Source: Edolisoma coerulescens (taxonomy: Eukaryota; Chordata; Aves; Passeriformes; Campephagidae). Taken from it: a stretch of 64,000 nucleotides of DNA. The stretch lies in NCBI GenBank assembly GCA_013397115.1, contig VWZW01005522.1, positions 248,001 through 312,000 on the forward strand. The letters run 5' to 3'. This document shows, in pieces, positions 13,773-25,411 of this stretch (position 1 is its first letter; each line of letters begins with the position of its first letter). Below the pieces are notes generated by a model. That model saw only the letters and a list, made by a program, of their open reading frames with translations, did no database searches and had not been told where the DNA came from. A program made the translations under genes and the position numbers.

Positions 13773-16700
13773 TATAATATACATTATTTTAATATAATAA
13801 ATGAAAACTAAAACCCAGTATCTTTTGGCTTAAAAAAATCAAGGTCACAGGTAATGCTCATGCTTCCTTTTGCTTCTCTGTTACATGTGTCATGGTTTCA
13901 GGACAGAACTCAAAGGGAAAATACAAGACCATGCTCTGGCCACGTGTTTGCTCTCAGTGGTCTGCTTATGAGTCATTAACATTATATATTGAAATCACTT
14001 AGGAAAAAATCACAAGCACTGGAAATTAGAAAAAAACCATCTGAGATATTTGCCATCATAAAACTAGTTATTGAACACTATCTTCAACAACTGACCCATG
14101 TACATCCCCCTGGATTTACCCTTGCTGGTACCCTTCAAGCAAGGAGGCATGCTACAGCTCCTGAATTCCTGAAGCATATGTTTCAAAAAGCACATAATCC
14201 AGAAAGAGTAGCATTTTTATCTTTGTTTAGAAGGAGCTGGTTATAGTGCTTATTTGTTGTACTTCACATAAGGCTCATTATCAACATCAAATGCTTGTAA
14301 AAGCAAGATGAAAGGAAAAAACAAGCATCTTTCTTCTATGACAACCTGGTGTTTAACTTTATGTACCAAATCTTTATTGGATAGAAATCAACAGAGTCCT
14401 ATTACAATCTGTTGAACTATATGCCTTTCAACAATTAAAGCTGTGAGACCACATCACTGAATTAAATATTTTTGTGTCTTTCTCTCTTTAATTTCAGTTT
14501 ATTTTCTACTAATATTTTCTTCCAGGTGCAAAATGTGCCACTCCACAATCAGTTTTCTTTTAAAACTTCAGCTTCATTTTAATCTTTTATACCTTGCTAG
14601 AAACTTATTTATTACATTGTATAAATGAAATAGCATCTTCAGGATTTCTCTTCCTCTAACTTTTAAATGTAGCAATAAAGCAAGTTTCTTATAGTGTGGC
14701 TAGACATTTGTATGTTTACTACTTAAAGTTCTATTACACTCCCAAAATGTGATGTACACATATTCTCCTCTTAGCAGTAATCCACTTTTCTGTTACTACA
14801 GTCCTTGTCACAGTCACTCATCTAGTGTACTTTTTTTTTTGCATTGCCAATACCAAAACCAGGAAAATGTGTAGGTTAAAATCACTAAGCAATATATCAA
14901 TTTGCCATAGCTATCTTTATTTATGTTTTTCAGCAATTTGATGAGCAATCAGCTACTTAACAGTAAAACTTTAGGCACTTCTACATGCATGTGACAGTTG
15001 TCTGATTTAAAATTTTAATGCAGCACCTTAAAATCAATTCTCTGCTGTGCTCAGATTTTAAGGTTTTTTTTTAGAAGAGTGGATAAGGACACAATGGATG
15101 TAATATGATGGTGAGTCCATAACAGCAAGATGCTGGTGAGCCAAAAAATGTTTTTATCTGCTGCAGCTTGTTTGTTCCAAATTCTCTAGTTACACCTACA
15201 TTAAGGAGTGTCTTGTAAAAACTGGATGTTTTCCTCTGGATTTTTTTTTCTGTCTGTATTCTCATGTATAACTGATAGTCAGCTATGGCATTTATTAAAA
15301 GAAATTCTTATCTCTTAAGAAGAATCATTTCCATTCCTGGAATTTTGTGCATCTACCTTTAGGGTGGGTGATTTTTCTTTTCCTTACATAGAACCTTTAA
15401 AATGTAGATTGAGTTATAAAATTAAAATAGATTCTGTGGATATGTACAGAAGTGGAAAAAAACCCAAACAAAACCCAACACCTGGAGGATGTCTAATTTA
15501 CTTATCCTTTTGCTGAAGTCTGTTTTCATTTCCGTGTCTGATGCAGAAGGAAAATACGCATGGTGTGTAACTAAACATTTTCTCTTAATCTAGAGGTGGT
15601 TATTGCAACTTTTTAATTCATTGCATAAAAATAACTGCAGGAAAAAAAGTCCTTCGACTTGACTGAATTCAGAAGACAACGGAGAACTAAGTTCATCTAA
15701 AGCGAAAAAGACAGTATCACTTTGGTTTCAATGCTGAATCTACCTCTGTCTGCCTATTTGTTTTATTTACTTTTGTGCTAGTCTAAAGTATTCTGTACGA
15801 AAGATTAGTTGATACAGGGAAGGAGAGGGGCAGAAGATCCACATAAAATCATTGGTCACATAGTAACAAATGCCCTTGTGACTGACGGATATTGACTCTA
15901 GCAGGTAGAAGGAAACATACAATAGCATGCCGGTGGAGTAGCATATTTTCTTGGTATCTGTGGGTATTGTATTGCTGTCATATTGTGCTCCTGCTAAAAG
16001 AAAGCAGTGAGTGTTTGTCATGTGTCTTGAAGTGTTCTCCCATTCAGAATTGAATTCTCAGTCCTGAACACTTTGATTTCATGTACCTATGGTGACAAAT
16101 AAAAAATATTTGGGTTTGGTTTGTTTTTATTTTTTTTTGGTTTTTTGAGGTTTTTTTAGGTAGGAAATATTGATGTGTTTTTTTTAAAAAAAAACAGTCC
16201 ACAAATAACTATTACACAATATCTGAAAAAATCTTGGAAAATACTGTGACCAAGTTGTCTATCTTCTTGTCTCTATAGACAGCACTGTGCCAGTAAAATA
16301 TATTCTTAAGAGAATCAAAAAGGCATAGTAACTGTATCTATACTTTTACCTCTGATTTTCATAAATATTCGAACTCAGGGTTTATATATGAGCACTAATC
16401 TGTTGATCCATACTTTAATTACTATCCCTTGAAACAGTGAAGTAGATCTGAGCATGCTAGCAAATAAACTTAATTGATTTGAAATTTTAAACCCACAGAA
16501 AAAGTTCTGCAACAATGTTCTTCTATTCAGATTCTTCTTGTGAATGCAATCAGGGAATAATACTTAAAATTTCACACGATGCTTGATGTCCTTTTCATCA
16601 GCCATTTTCACACATTTGAAAAAATTAAATAATCAAATACCAGTGATGCAACAGAGATATTCCATTTACATTCACAAGCTTTAACTCGTCCTGGTTTATT

Positions 16701-18639
16701 GCTGGCAGATGTTCTTAACAAGCAGGCCAAAATTGCAAACATTCCCCCTTCTTATAGCATTATTTCCTTTTAAATTTTTTTTTTACTATAGTATTGACCC
16801 AATATATAAATTTTATATATTATCTCCAGTATATTGCAAGACTATGATCCCAAATGGAATTTCAATAAGAATATTTGAAATGGAAAATCTGGTCAACAGT
16901 GTGTTTGTTTCAAAAATATTATACACAGGGATAAAATGAAATTTATTTTCCCAGACATATGTGAAATGTCTGTATTGCAATCACTGATGTTTGAACATTT
17001 ATGTTTTGTACTTCCTTATATAAGGTGAATGTGAGTAAATGAGTTGTAAAATGGGAGTAAACAGGTATATGGAGTATCACTTTTCTTCAGCAACACAACC
17101 CTAAAGTAAAAGCCAGGCTCTTTAAAATTCTTCTCTTTCAAATTATCTTAATGACTCAAAAATTAAAAAAAAAAAAAAATTAAACGTTGTTTCAATGTAG
17201 CATTTTAATATTATGGTTAATTAAAAGACATATTGTTGCATTTACACTACCACTACAAAGATGGATGAGCATTTTCAGAGTAACTTACAATTAATCACAG
17301 ACATTCTTTGATGAATCTTTTTCATACAGCATGAGATTGTGCTTTCTGAAGCAGGGAGGTCCTTTATAATGAGTTTTTTTTACCAATCCTTTGAAATGAC
17401 AGAGCGCTCAGTCATTTTATTTTGGCAATTTTTCAGGTGATTTTATAAGGCTAAAATGTTGACCTTTAAGTGACGTTAACACTTCCAATTATTGAGAGAG
17501 GGTCTTAAATTGTTCACTAACAATGTTTCTTCCTCAGCTTATACAGCTGAAGCTAGAAAATTGCCTGGTTTGCCAATTAGAGGTGTTAATACAACAGAAA
17601 GAGATGAACAGAGTGAAGACACTGTAAATGTGATTATAGGTGGTGGATAACAGTGCCTGCAAATAAGGCTGTGAAATGCTTTCAAGTGTAGCCAAAATGG
17701 TTTGCAGCTTTAAGACTAAGTGTAGAAAAAATTGTTCTCCTATTGTGAAAATGCTGTCTTTTTTTAGGTAGTGTTGCAGTCCAAGGAGAAACTTGAAACC
17801 CTGCCAGGAGACAGCCTTTGCAACTTTTGCTACACTTGTTAAAGCACCATCATCATTAATCAAATTTGCAATGATAAACAGACCACCATTCTGAATGTTT
17901 TCCTGGACCTTAACAGTTTAAATATTGGACTGCTGTGTCCATACTGATCCCGTAAAAGATTTCTTAGTTCACTGTGCTAAAAACTCCAGACAGCCCAATG
18001 TTGTCTACTGCTCTAGGAGATGACAGCAGGAAAACATATCCCTCAAGTGTCTGCTCTGAGAGGAAAACCATCAAGTTCTGAACCTCAGATCAGTCTTCCC
18101 AATTAACCAGAAGCCAGATACTTCAGGTGAGTTAGTGTTTCTCAATCTGTGACAGTCACTAAAGTGGCAGAAGGTACTTCTTAAAATTATTGTTACATTC
18201 TGGCACAAAAAAATGCCAACCAAAACCAAAAGATCTATTGCTCTGCTTACCACCAGGGACTTTAAAAATGGAAAGAAAATTAATGGAAAGGGAAAGCTAA
18301 TTTTACTTGATTGTAAGTAAAAGCATTTTTAGCAACATCACAGAGGATGGCCCCTGCTGCCACCTCAATCCTTAAAAGGCATTGCAAGAGTTAGAACTGA
18401 AAAAAAGTTAATAAAATAAAATAGACGGAAAGCTACATGCCATAAGGCAATCCTCCCTGATGTTCTAGCAACTGGCTCAGCCTAATTCAAGGATTGCACC
18501 AGGTCTAAACCTTAGAGCAGGGTGTGGACAGGGCAGGACCCAGGAAGGGAGGGAGGGGGTTGAGAGGTGATGCAGTGTCCAGCATGGGCACGTCATGATG
18601 GAGGGGTTAGGCTGCTTAAAGAATCATCATCACAGGTAC
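13773..18639. other. Gene-free AT-rich region
   Basis: No gene or clear mobile element was seen. A short match to an LTR-like start (TGTCATGGTTTCAG) lies at about 13888 but does not continue. Low-complexity T/G-rich sequence occurs at 16105-16160 and a poly-T/poly-A palindrome at about 16178-16194. A GC-richer stretch at 18470-18600 directly precedes the LTR-like element and could be part of it or unrelated. Confidence 0.55.
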
Positions 18640-19160
18640 TGTGATGGTTTTAAAAGCAGGTTTTATTATGAATTTGCAAAAGTGTGACTTTGTGACAGAG
18701 CTCATTGCCGAGGTTCACTCTATTAATTACTTCTCGAACCATACACAGGAAAATGAGATTAGAATCAATTTAGAATGAGATACATGGAGAACAGAGATAC
18801 AAAAGGGCAAGAGTGCAAAGGATACAGATACAAAAAGATGAGGGTGCAAAACAGTTTAGTAGCATTTAATCATTGATCAGTTTACTATTTATAATGTGAT
18901 TCAATGAGATTTGCTATAATAGTGACTTAATGATTAACAATTACAAAACTCATGCCATTATCAATTCACATGCAAACACACAGGCACAGAGATGTTAAAA
19001 AAACATGTAGATGTGGTGCTTAGGTTGCACGGGTTGCCACAAATGAGACTATTGATGTCTCCCACAGGAGGCATCTGCAAGTAGCAAAACCACAGTCCAA
19101 AAGTGAGGAACTCAACCTTGTCTGTGAGGGAGAAGTGATTTACCATAATTCTGCACGTGC
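18640..19160 (-). mobile_element. Probable endogenous-retrovirus LTR, minus strand
   Basis: The stretch starts on the plus strand with TGTGATGG, so on the minus strand it ends with CCATCACA, the expected CA terminus. Just inside this end, on the minus strand, is an AATAAAA signal (18661-18667) about 20 bases from the terminus, the spacing of a short R-U5. The composition differs from the flanks and resembles songbird LTR/ERV repeats. The distal boundary is a guess. I searched for a duplication of the left flank (GGTAC) and did not find one. It could also be the 3' end of another retroelement type. Confidence 0.4.
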
Positions 19161-22100
19161 ATGAGATTAGAATTTTTTGAGAATAATTATGAAAGCATGC
19201 TTAGCAAATTTGTAGGTATTTATTAACCCTTTTCAAGTCCCTAGGACCATGGTTTCTGTGTTGCTAAGTTGATGTTGAACCTTATCCTCTGGCTGTAGGT
19301 TATTTATGTGCCATTAAGAAATCAATAAAACACTTCACTTCTAATTTTGTTTAAGCTGCATGAACAAAACACTTTTCCCATAATCAGAATTTCTTTTATG
19401 TCTTCAGCAGTGGTCCAAAAGTCAGGTAACAGCTTAGTTTGCACAGCAGCAAGGGTGGATGTTCCTTGGAAATCACATGGTTTTGATGGAAAGTATTTTG
19501 ATGCCAATCCATGGAACTACTTATTGTCAGGCAGCTTTTCCTAAAATATGGGAAATAACACACAAATAAGAATCTTCAAAGAATATTAATCCAAATCGCA
19601 AAGCTGAATACTCAAAAATTACCATAATGATAAAAAAGCATTATATAATACATTCTAAATATTAAACTAATGATAAAGACTTAAATAAGCAAAATAACAG
19701 AAAGTATTTTCTAACATAGTGACCATAACTTGACCCGCTTAACCCATCTATTCTTCTTATGGGAGGAATTCCGTTTCCTTATGGCTATTAACCAGCATTT
19801 TAAAAAATCTATCATAACATGAAACAAAAATTCCCTTTAAATAATAGTTACACTCCAGAAGAGCATTTGATGAAAGTCTAGTCAGCTCAGTGCCTTGAAC
19901 ATAAACTTGAATGTGATCAGTCTTTGCAGTGAGCTAAATTAAGGCAAAGTCAATTAAAATAGTTTCCAAAATCATAGCTGAGAGAAAAAAAATATATAAA
20001 ATAGAAGCATTATGCCTCAGTTTTTTTTTCCAGTAATGTTTCCATTATAGTTGCAAAATATCTCCAAAGGAATCTATAGAGATTTGGTAGAACAGTGAAA
20101 CATGCTGAACATACTTCACTTATCTCAGTTTCTAGATAAAGTACTTCAAGGACAAAGGAATTTTGCATTCCTTTTTCTGATCTTTTTACAGAATCCTCAA
20201 ACTCTGTTTCTGTTCATTCTTGTTTTCCAAATTTTTTTTTTTTAAAATTTTAATGTGCTTTTGACTAAGTCCTTGTTGAACAAGAAGAAAAGAAATAAGA
20301 AAAAGTATTTCCTCCTATTGGTACCTCAGAACCACATTGGACTTCTTCAAACTTTAGCTGTCATGTCCAAAAACACTATCTACAAAAATCCTGTTGGCTT
20401 TTTTAGCATGCCTTGAACTCTACTCACCTCTGAATTCACTTTTCTCGTGGAGCCTCCAACATAATGTTCCTCTTCAGGAGGCAATCTCTGAACCTTGCTT
20501 CCAAACGAAAATAGTTTGAAACAGAGATATTTTTGCCAATGCTGTCTACAGAATTAAGCTATTTCTTTTTTTTTTTTTTGTAACTGTCGTTTATATAGGA
20601 ATAAATACCCCACAGCTTCTTACATTTGTCTAATGAAAGTGACTTCCTCATCATCTCTCTTTACTCTACACTTTTTTGCAATATGCTGATGAACATGATC
20701 AACATGATTGCATGATCAACAGCAGAGCTGATGAAGATGTTCCCAAGAAATTATTCTTATTAAGTGAAAGAATCAGTTGTTTAATAATGAAAGTCAACAG
20801 AATATGGAAATGTAGTGTAGTTTACATAATAAACTAAATCACAGGCTTAAGAGGCCATAAAGTCTGTTAAAATTTCTTGGGAGTAATAAAAGGGAAAAGT
20901 GCAGCAATAAACTAAGCATATGATGATTAAGCAACTTTGGACTGAACAGGTTCTCTTTCTAATAACTGACATTATTCACATTTTGCTTTGTAGCATATTT
21001 ATTTAAATTTTTATGACACTGCATAATCATGCAGAAGAAATTGAATTACTGCATACCCTTACATGAAATCTGAGCTGAAGTACAAATATAATTACATAAC
21101 TGACTGCTGTAATTATATGGTCATTATTGCAAGAAGAAAATATTATACAGCTTTAATAACTTAGATTCTATTTCTCTTCATTCAAAAACATTTAAGTAAA
21201 CAGATTATGTGAGATACCCACACAGACATCACTTATACCACAGAAATATTGTTCTCAAAATTTGGCAGCAAGAACAGAAAAGTAATCAAATTTAGTCATG
21301 ATTCTGATTAAAAATATTAATTTCACTTGCTGACAGATGTTTCAGGTAATGGTACAAATATAAGACAATATTTCTAGTGTTAATATTTATTTTTCTCCAC
21401 TTGATTATTCTCCTATTCCATCTCATATCATTACACATTAATATTTCTATTTTATTTTCAGGAAAAAACTGAAGAACCTAATTGCTATTTTATTTCTGAA
21501 ATAGTTAAATTTAGGGTTTAGCAAATGAAACTTGGGCAATAAAATTACTGCCCCTCCTTTTTAAGAAAATAACAGATTATATATGAAACTCCAGTTCTTC
21601 CTTTTACTTTGGAAGTATAAGCTTATTTTTACTAATTAACCAAAACTTACACTCAGTGCTAATGTAGAGATGGATTTCTGAAGGCAGGCTCTGCTCCTGT
21701 TGTCTCTATCCCTATTATGAAAGTTTGAAAGTCATAAAATGATCATTGGCATCGAGCTCTCAAAGGTATGTTCTAAGGTTCAGATTTATGCATGAACCTG
21801 ATCATCAGTTCCTTGTCACGAATCACAGAAAGCAGCTAATTAAAACATAAATGGACTGCAAACATATCACTACAGATTCACACAGCAAGCCCAAGATTCT
21901 GTAAAGATTCCTTAGGAAGATATTTTCCCTCTGAGTTCCTGTTAGTTGTATTAAATAGTTTTTTTCCAGCTTCATAAGAATCTTCCCCTCCATTCTATTC
22001 TATGTAAGTGGAAACATGGCTTAGCAGAGGTGTCTCTAAAACACATTATATTTACTCAACAGTTTTGAGTCTTGAAAATAACTTGAGTCCTAAGAGACAT

Positions 22101-23217
22101 CTTCACTCGTCTGTATGAGCTCTTTTGTGACTCTATGGAGGCAGAAAACTGGTTCATAAAAAGATGAAGTGATGCGACAACAGCTCTAAAGGAAGCTTCA
22201 TGGGGCATGTAACTCAGATTCCTGCAAGTCTCATTTAGTACCAGCACAGAGTAATAGTTTCAGCTTATATTCACAGCAAGCGGAAAAATAATGCCTATAA
22301 AAGTTTCCCAAAATGTTGGATCATTTACTTTCCCCATAATTTTGAGTATTTACATTGTGAAGGACATTGCTAGAAAACTTCTTTTCATATCTTTGAAGAC
22401 AATTTTCTTTTCACTGCTTTTAACATCTTAAATCACATGATTTGTTTCACCTACAAATATTGTTTTTATGTGAATATCTCATTGTTATCAGACAAGAAAA
22501 CCTTAAAAACTGTTCTTTTAAGTAAAAGAAAAATAGTATTTCATAATGCTGATTGGACATTTGAATAACTTTAGCTGGCAAGGACATGAAAAGCTGCTAT
22601 CTCCTGTGATTTCAAGAACTCACCTAATCCTTTAATAACAATGGATTTACTCTTTCTAATGGTATTTACATAATCATTTGTTATAACTATCTGCATTCCT
22701 TTTGTGAAGTTCTATAAATGAAATATAACATCTTTTATATTTGAAGTTAAGGAACAAAGAGACAAAACATTATTTCCACTCCTTTTAAACTCTGAAAGTA
22801 AAGATAAAATGCTATTAGACAAAGTATTAACCAATCGCCACAATTCATAATTGAAAAATGATGATTAAGAGGAGGGAAACGAGATTGTCTTCCCAACTAC
22901 AGTGTTCTGGGTTGCTTTCTATTTTGCGATACTGATTCTCAATCACAAATATTAACACCAATTATTATTTAAATGCCTCTTGCTACTAAACTAATTGGCA
23001 AAATTTTAACATTTCTTTTAGACAGTAACGATTGACAAACTAAGCATTGGTTTACATACCAAATTAAATAAGTTATATAGCAAGCAAGATGGCACAATGG
23101 AAAATACTTTTTGCCATTGTAACTTCTACCAATTTTCAAAAGAGAATTGAAACTAAAAAATGCAGATCCGCTTCTGAGTTATGTCTTCTTTGAAAATAGT
23201 CCTTGATAATAGTTGAG
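19161..23217. other. Gene-free AT-rich region
   Basis: Unique AT-rich sequence with homopolymer T runs (about 20230 and 20569-20579). No exon, RNA gene or recognised repeat was found. Short open frames on opposite strands at 19322-19544 overlap and show no protein-like signature. Confidence 0.55.
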
Positions 23218-23462
23218 CCATAGAATGGTTTGGGTTGGAAGGCACCTTAAAAGCATCCAGCTGCATCCCTCTGCCTTGGGCAGGGATACCTTCCACTAGA
23301 TCAGGTTACTCAGAGGCCCATCCAACCTGGCCTTGTATTCTTCCAGGGATGGGGCATCCACAACCTCTCTGGGTAAGCTGTTCCAGTGCCTCACCAGCCT
23401 CACAGTGAAGAATTTACTGCTAATATCTAATCTAAACCTATCTTCTTTGTGATGCATGACCT
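23218..23462 (-). mobile_element. CR1 3' end, minus strand
   Basis: The plus strand begins CATAGAATGGTTTGGGTTGG, the reverse complement of the CR1 3' terminus with its ATTCTATG tail. It continues through the conserved CR1 3' UTR words CCATCCAACCTGGCCTTG and AGGGATGGGGCATCCACAAC. The copy is about 245 bp, the usual heavily 5'-truncated CR1. It has only one unit of the 8-bp tail. There is no target-site duplication, as is typical for CR1. Confidence 0.95.
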
Positions 23463-24522
23463 TCATTTTTTTCTGAGAAATTTAAGTATGGATATGTAAA
23501 TCCTTGGTAAATGATAAAATTGCACATAACAAATACAGGACCAAAGGAGCAAATAGGGAGTGAGCTTGTTCAGAATAGGTCAGAAGGATGAGGGAATTAA
23601 AGACTGTTAGGCTCTTCACAGTATGAAAGATGCTATTTAAAGTACCAAGAAGTGTAGTGATTTTTATTCTTATTCTCAGCTATAATAGTGGGTTACAGCT
23701 AGGCCAAAACATTTCACACTCAAATTAAGTCAGATCCATTAAATGAAAGAAATTGATCTCGTAAATTTGTGATAGTCAGAAGATACTTATGACAGAAAGT
23801 TTGTGACACTTACTGCACAAATTATTATTCTGATTTTATAGAAGTCAAACTACAGAGCATCACGGGCAAAATAATCCCTAAATTTAAAAAGAAAACTAGT
23901 CTATTCTCAAGAATGGAAAAAAACAGCTAGAAGTTGTTATCTGATACTAATTCAGGGAGTTATGAGAAATCAGTTTACTCTTTTGCTTTCTAATTATACA
24001 TAGAGGAGCAAGAAAAACATTAGAATATGAGTTAAGATGTATGCATGAAGCGGGGACAGTTTCTGTCAAACAAAATTTGTTAAAATACAACTTCCAACTC
24101 CCTGCGTTAAAACAAAGCAAGTTTCTTTAAAATGAAGAGCAGCTTACTTGTCACCGCCAAGAAGAGCATTGCACTTGTCCAAAAGCTGATATTGAAGTAT
24201 AATTGTCTAATCCAAGACATAATTTTAAACCCAAGTAACCTGTAGAATGGATTGAAAGTGCCATGTGTGTTCTAATTATCTGTTAGTATCAATTGCAGAT
24301 CACATTTCAATATTACTATAATGATGTATGTTAAATGTTTAAAATAATAATTAATTAATTAATAATAAATTAATTGCCTTCCTTCTTGCTCTTTAAAGAA
24401 TAAATATCATCCATTTACAAGCAGCATGGAATAGGAGTACAATGCATTGGTTTTACAACTTTGCTTTTGAGAAGATGCTTTATTGAATTAAGACTAAGGT
24501 CTATATGAATTCTTGTTTTTAG
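23463..24522. other. Gene-free AT-rich region upstream of the ZP-like pseudogene
   Basis: No convincing upstream exon of the ZP-like locus was found here. A TTAA-rich simple repeat lies at 24346-24375. If the pseudogene had further 5' exons they have decayed beyond recognition, were lost, or lie outside this stretch. Confidence 0.5.
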
Positions 24523-25411
24523 GAAATTCTCTGCTGTTCTTCTCTGATACCACAATTCCCCAATGTGTACAGATTATTTCACTGTCTAAGGGAAAGCAAC
24601 CAAGGAGTTCCTGGAGTGGGGAAATTTAGATGCAGGCAAAAGGGTTGCTGCTGGAACCTTAGAAGCACATACATCAATGAGTGTTACTATGATGTGCAGC
24701 AGGCTCTGCTCTTTCACACACTGCCCATTCACAGGGTAGAAAAGGACAGGTAATCATTCCTGGGAACTGTCGTTATCATATAAACAATGTTTTCATCCAT
24801 CACTGATATAAGCCCAACAGAGGCCTCAGGTTTCTTTACATGTGGATTGATTGCCCAGGGGACATCTGAGCAGCTGTTTTCTGGTGGACCAGCAATGGGA
24901 AACGACATTTGAAATCGAAAATGTTAGGGTGGCTCCAGTGCATAAGCCTACAGCTCAAGTTGGTGGTCGGGTGCAGACGGACTCAAGTATCCCTGTCAGC
25001 CTGACCTTCCCCGTACAACTTTGAATGTGGTAAGATGAGAGTAATGGGCTTCTTCAGTCCTGGGTCAGAAACAGCCTCCACAAAATACCCAGACGACCCA
25101 AAGCCTTCTTCAGATCTCAGGAACCACAGGTTAATTCTTTTCCTCCCTTCCCCACAGGTCTCATGAATTCCATGGGGGAGGCCCTCTCAGGGCACTAGGC
25201 TGGGCACAGCTTTGGCATCTTGTTTTGGTTATGTTTGCTCAAGGAAGGGAGGAATTATGAGCAGTGCTTTGGGCCAACGGTCACCCTCTTGCAGCCAGAA
25301 CAACTTCAGAAAACCATGGTTTTGATGGGGAGGAGAGGTCTCCAGTGTCACCTGTCCCTTCCCACTTCCACTTCAAGTGAAGAGTTAAGACTATACCCAC
25401 TAGCAAAATAG
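24523..25411 (+). pseudogene. ZP1/ZP4-like egg-coat glycoprotein pseudogene (trefoil + ZP-N exons)
   Basis: Three exon-like segments are separated by short introns with GT...AG ends. Exon A is 24523-24749 (acceptor TTTTTAG, donor AG|GTAATC), exon B 24859-25029 (acceptor GCCCAG, donor GTG|GTAAGA) and exon C starts at 25158 after a pyrimidine tract ending CCACAG. Splice phases agree at both junctions: AG+G, then G+GT.

Exon A encodes a trefoil-like motif, GVPGVGKFRCRQKGCCW, followed ten residues later by CYY. Cys spacing C-x4-CC-x10-C fits the P-type fold, and CYY after the last Cys fits ZP1/ZP4 better than secreted trefoil factors. The expected second Cys is Gln. Exon B reads GHLSSCFLVDQQ...IENVRVA...QTDS...LTFPV, resembling the start of a ZP-N domain. 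Exon C starts CGLM, where ZP-N has its conserved Cys-Gly.

Defects are a frameshift with TGA just before the exon B donor and TAG at 25196-25198 in exon C. After that stop the same frame is open to 25411, but I see no convincing homology there. ZP1/ZP4 are egg-envelope structural proteins. The identification is by motif recognition only. Alternatives are another trefoil gene or chance. Confidence 0.45.

Noticed and set aside
13885..13970. LTR-like start TGTCATGGTTTCAG
   Set aside because: The similarity ends after about 30 bases and no other LTR landmark follows.
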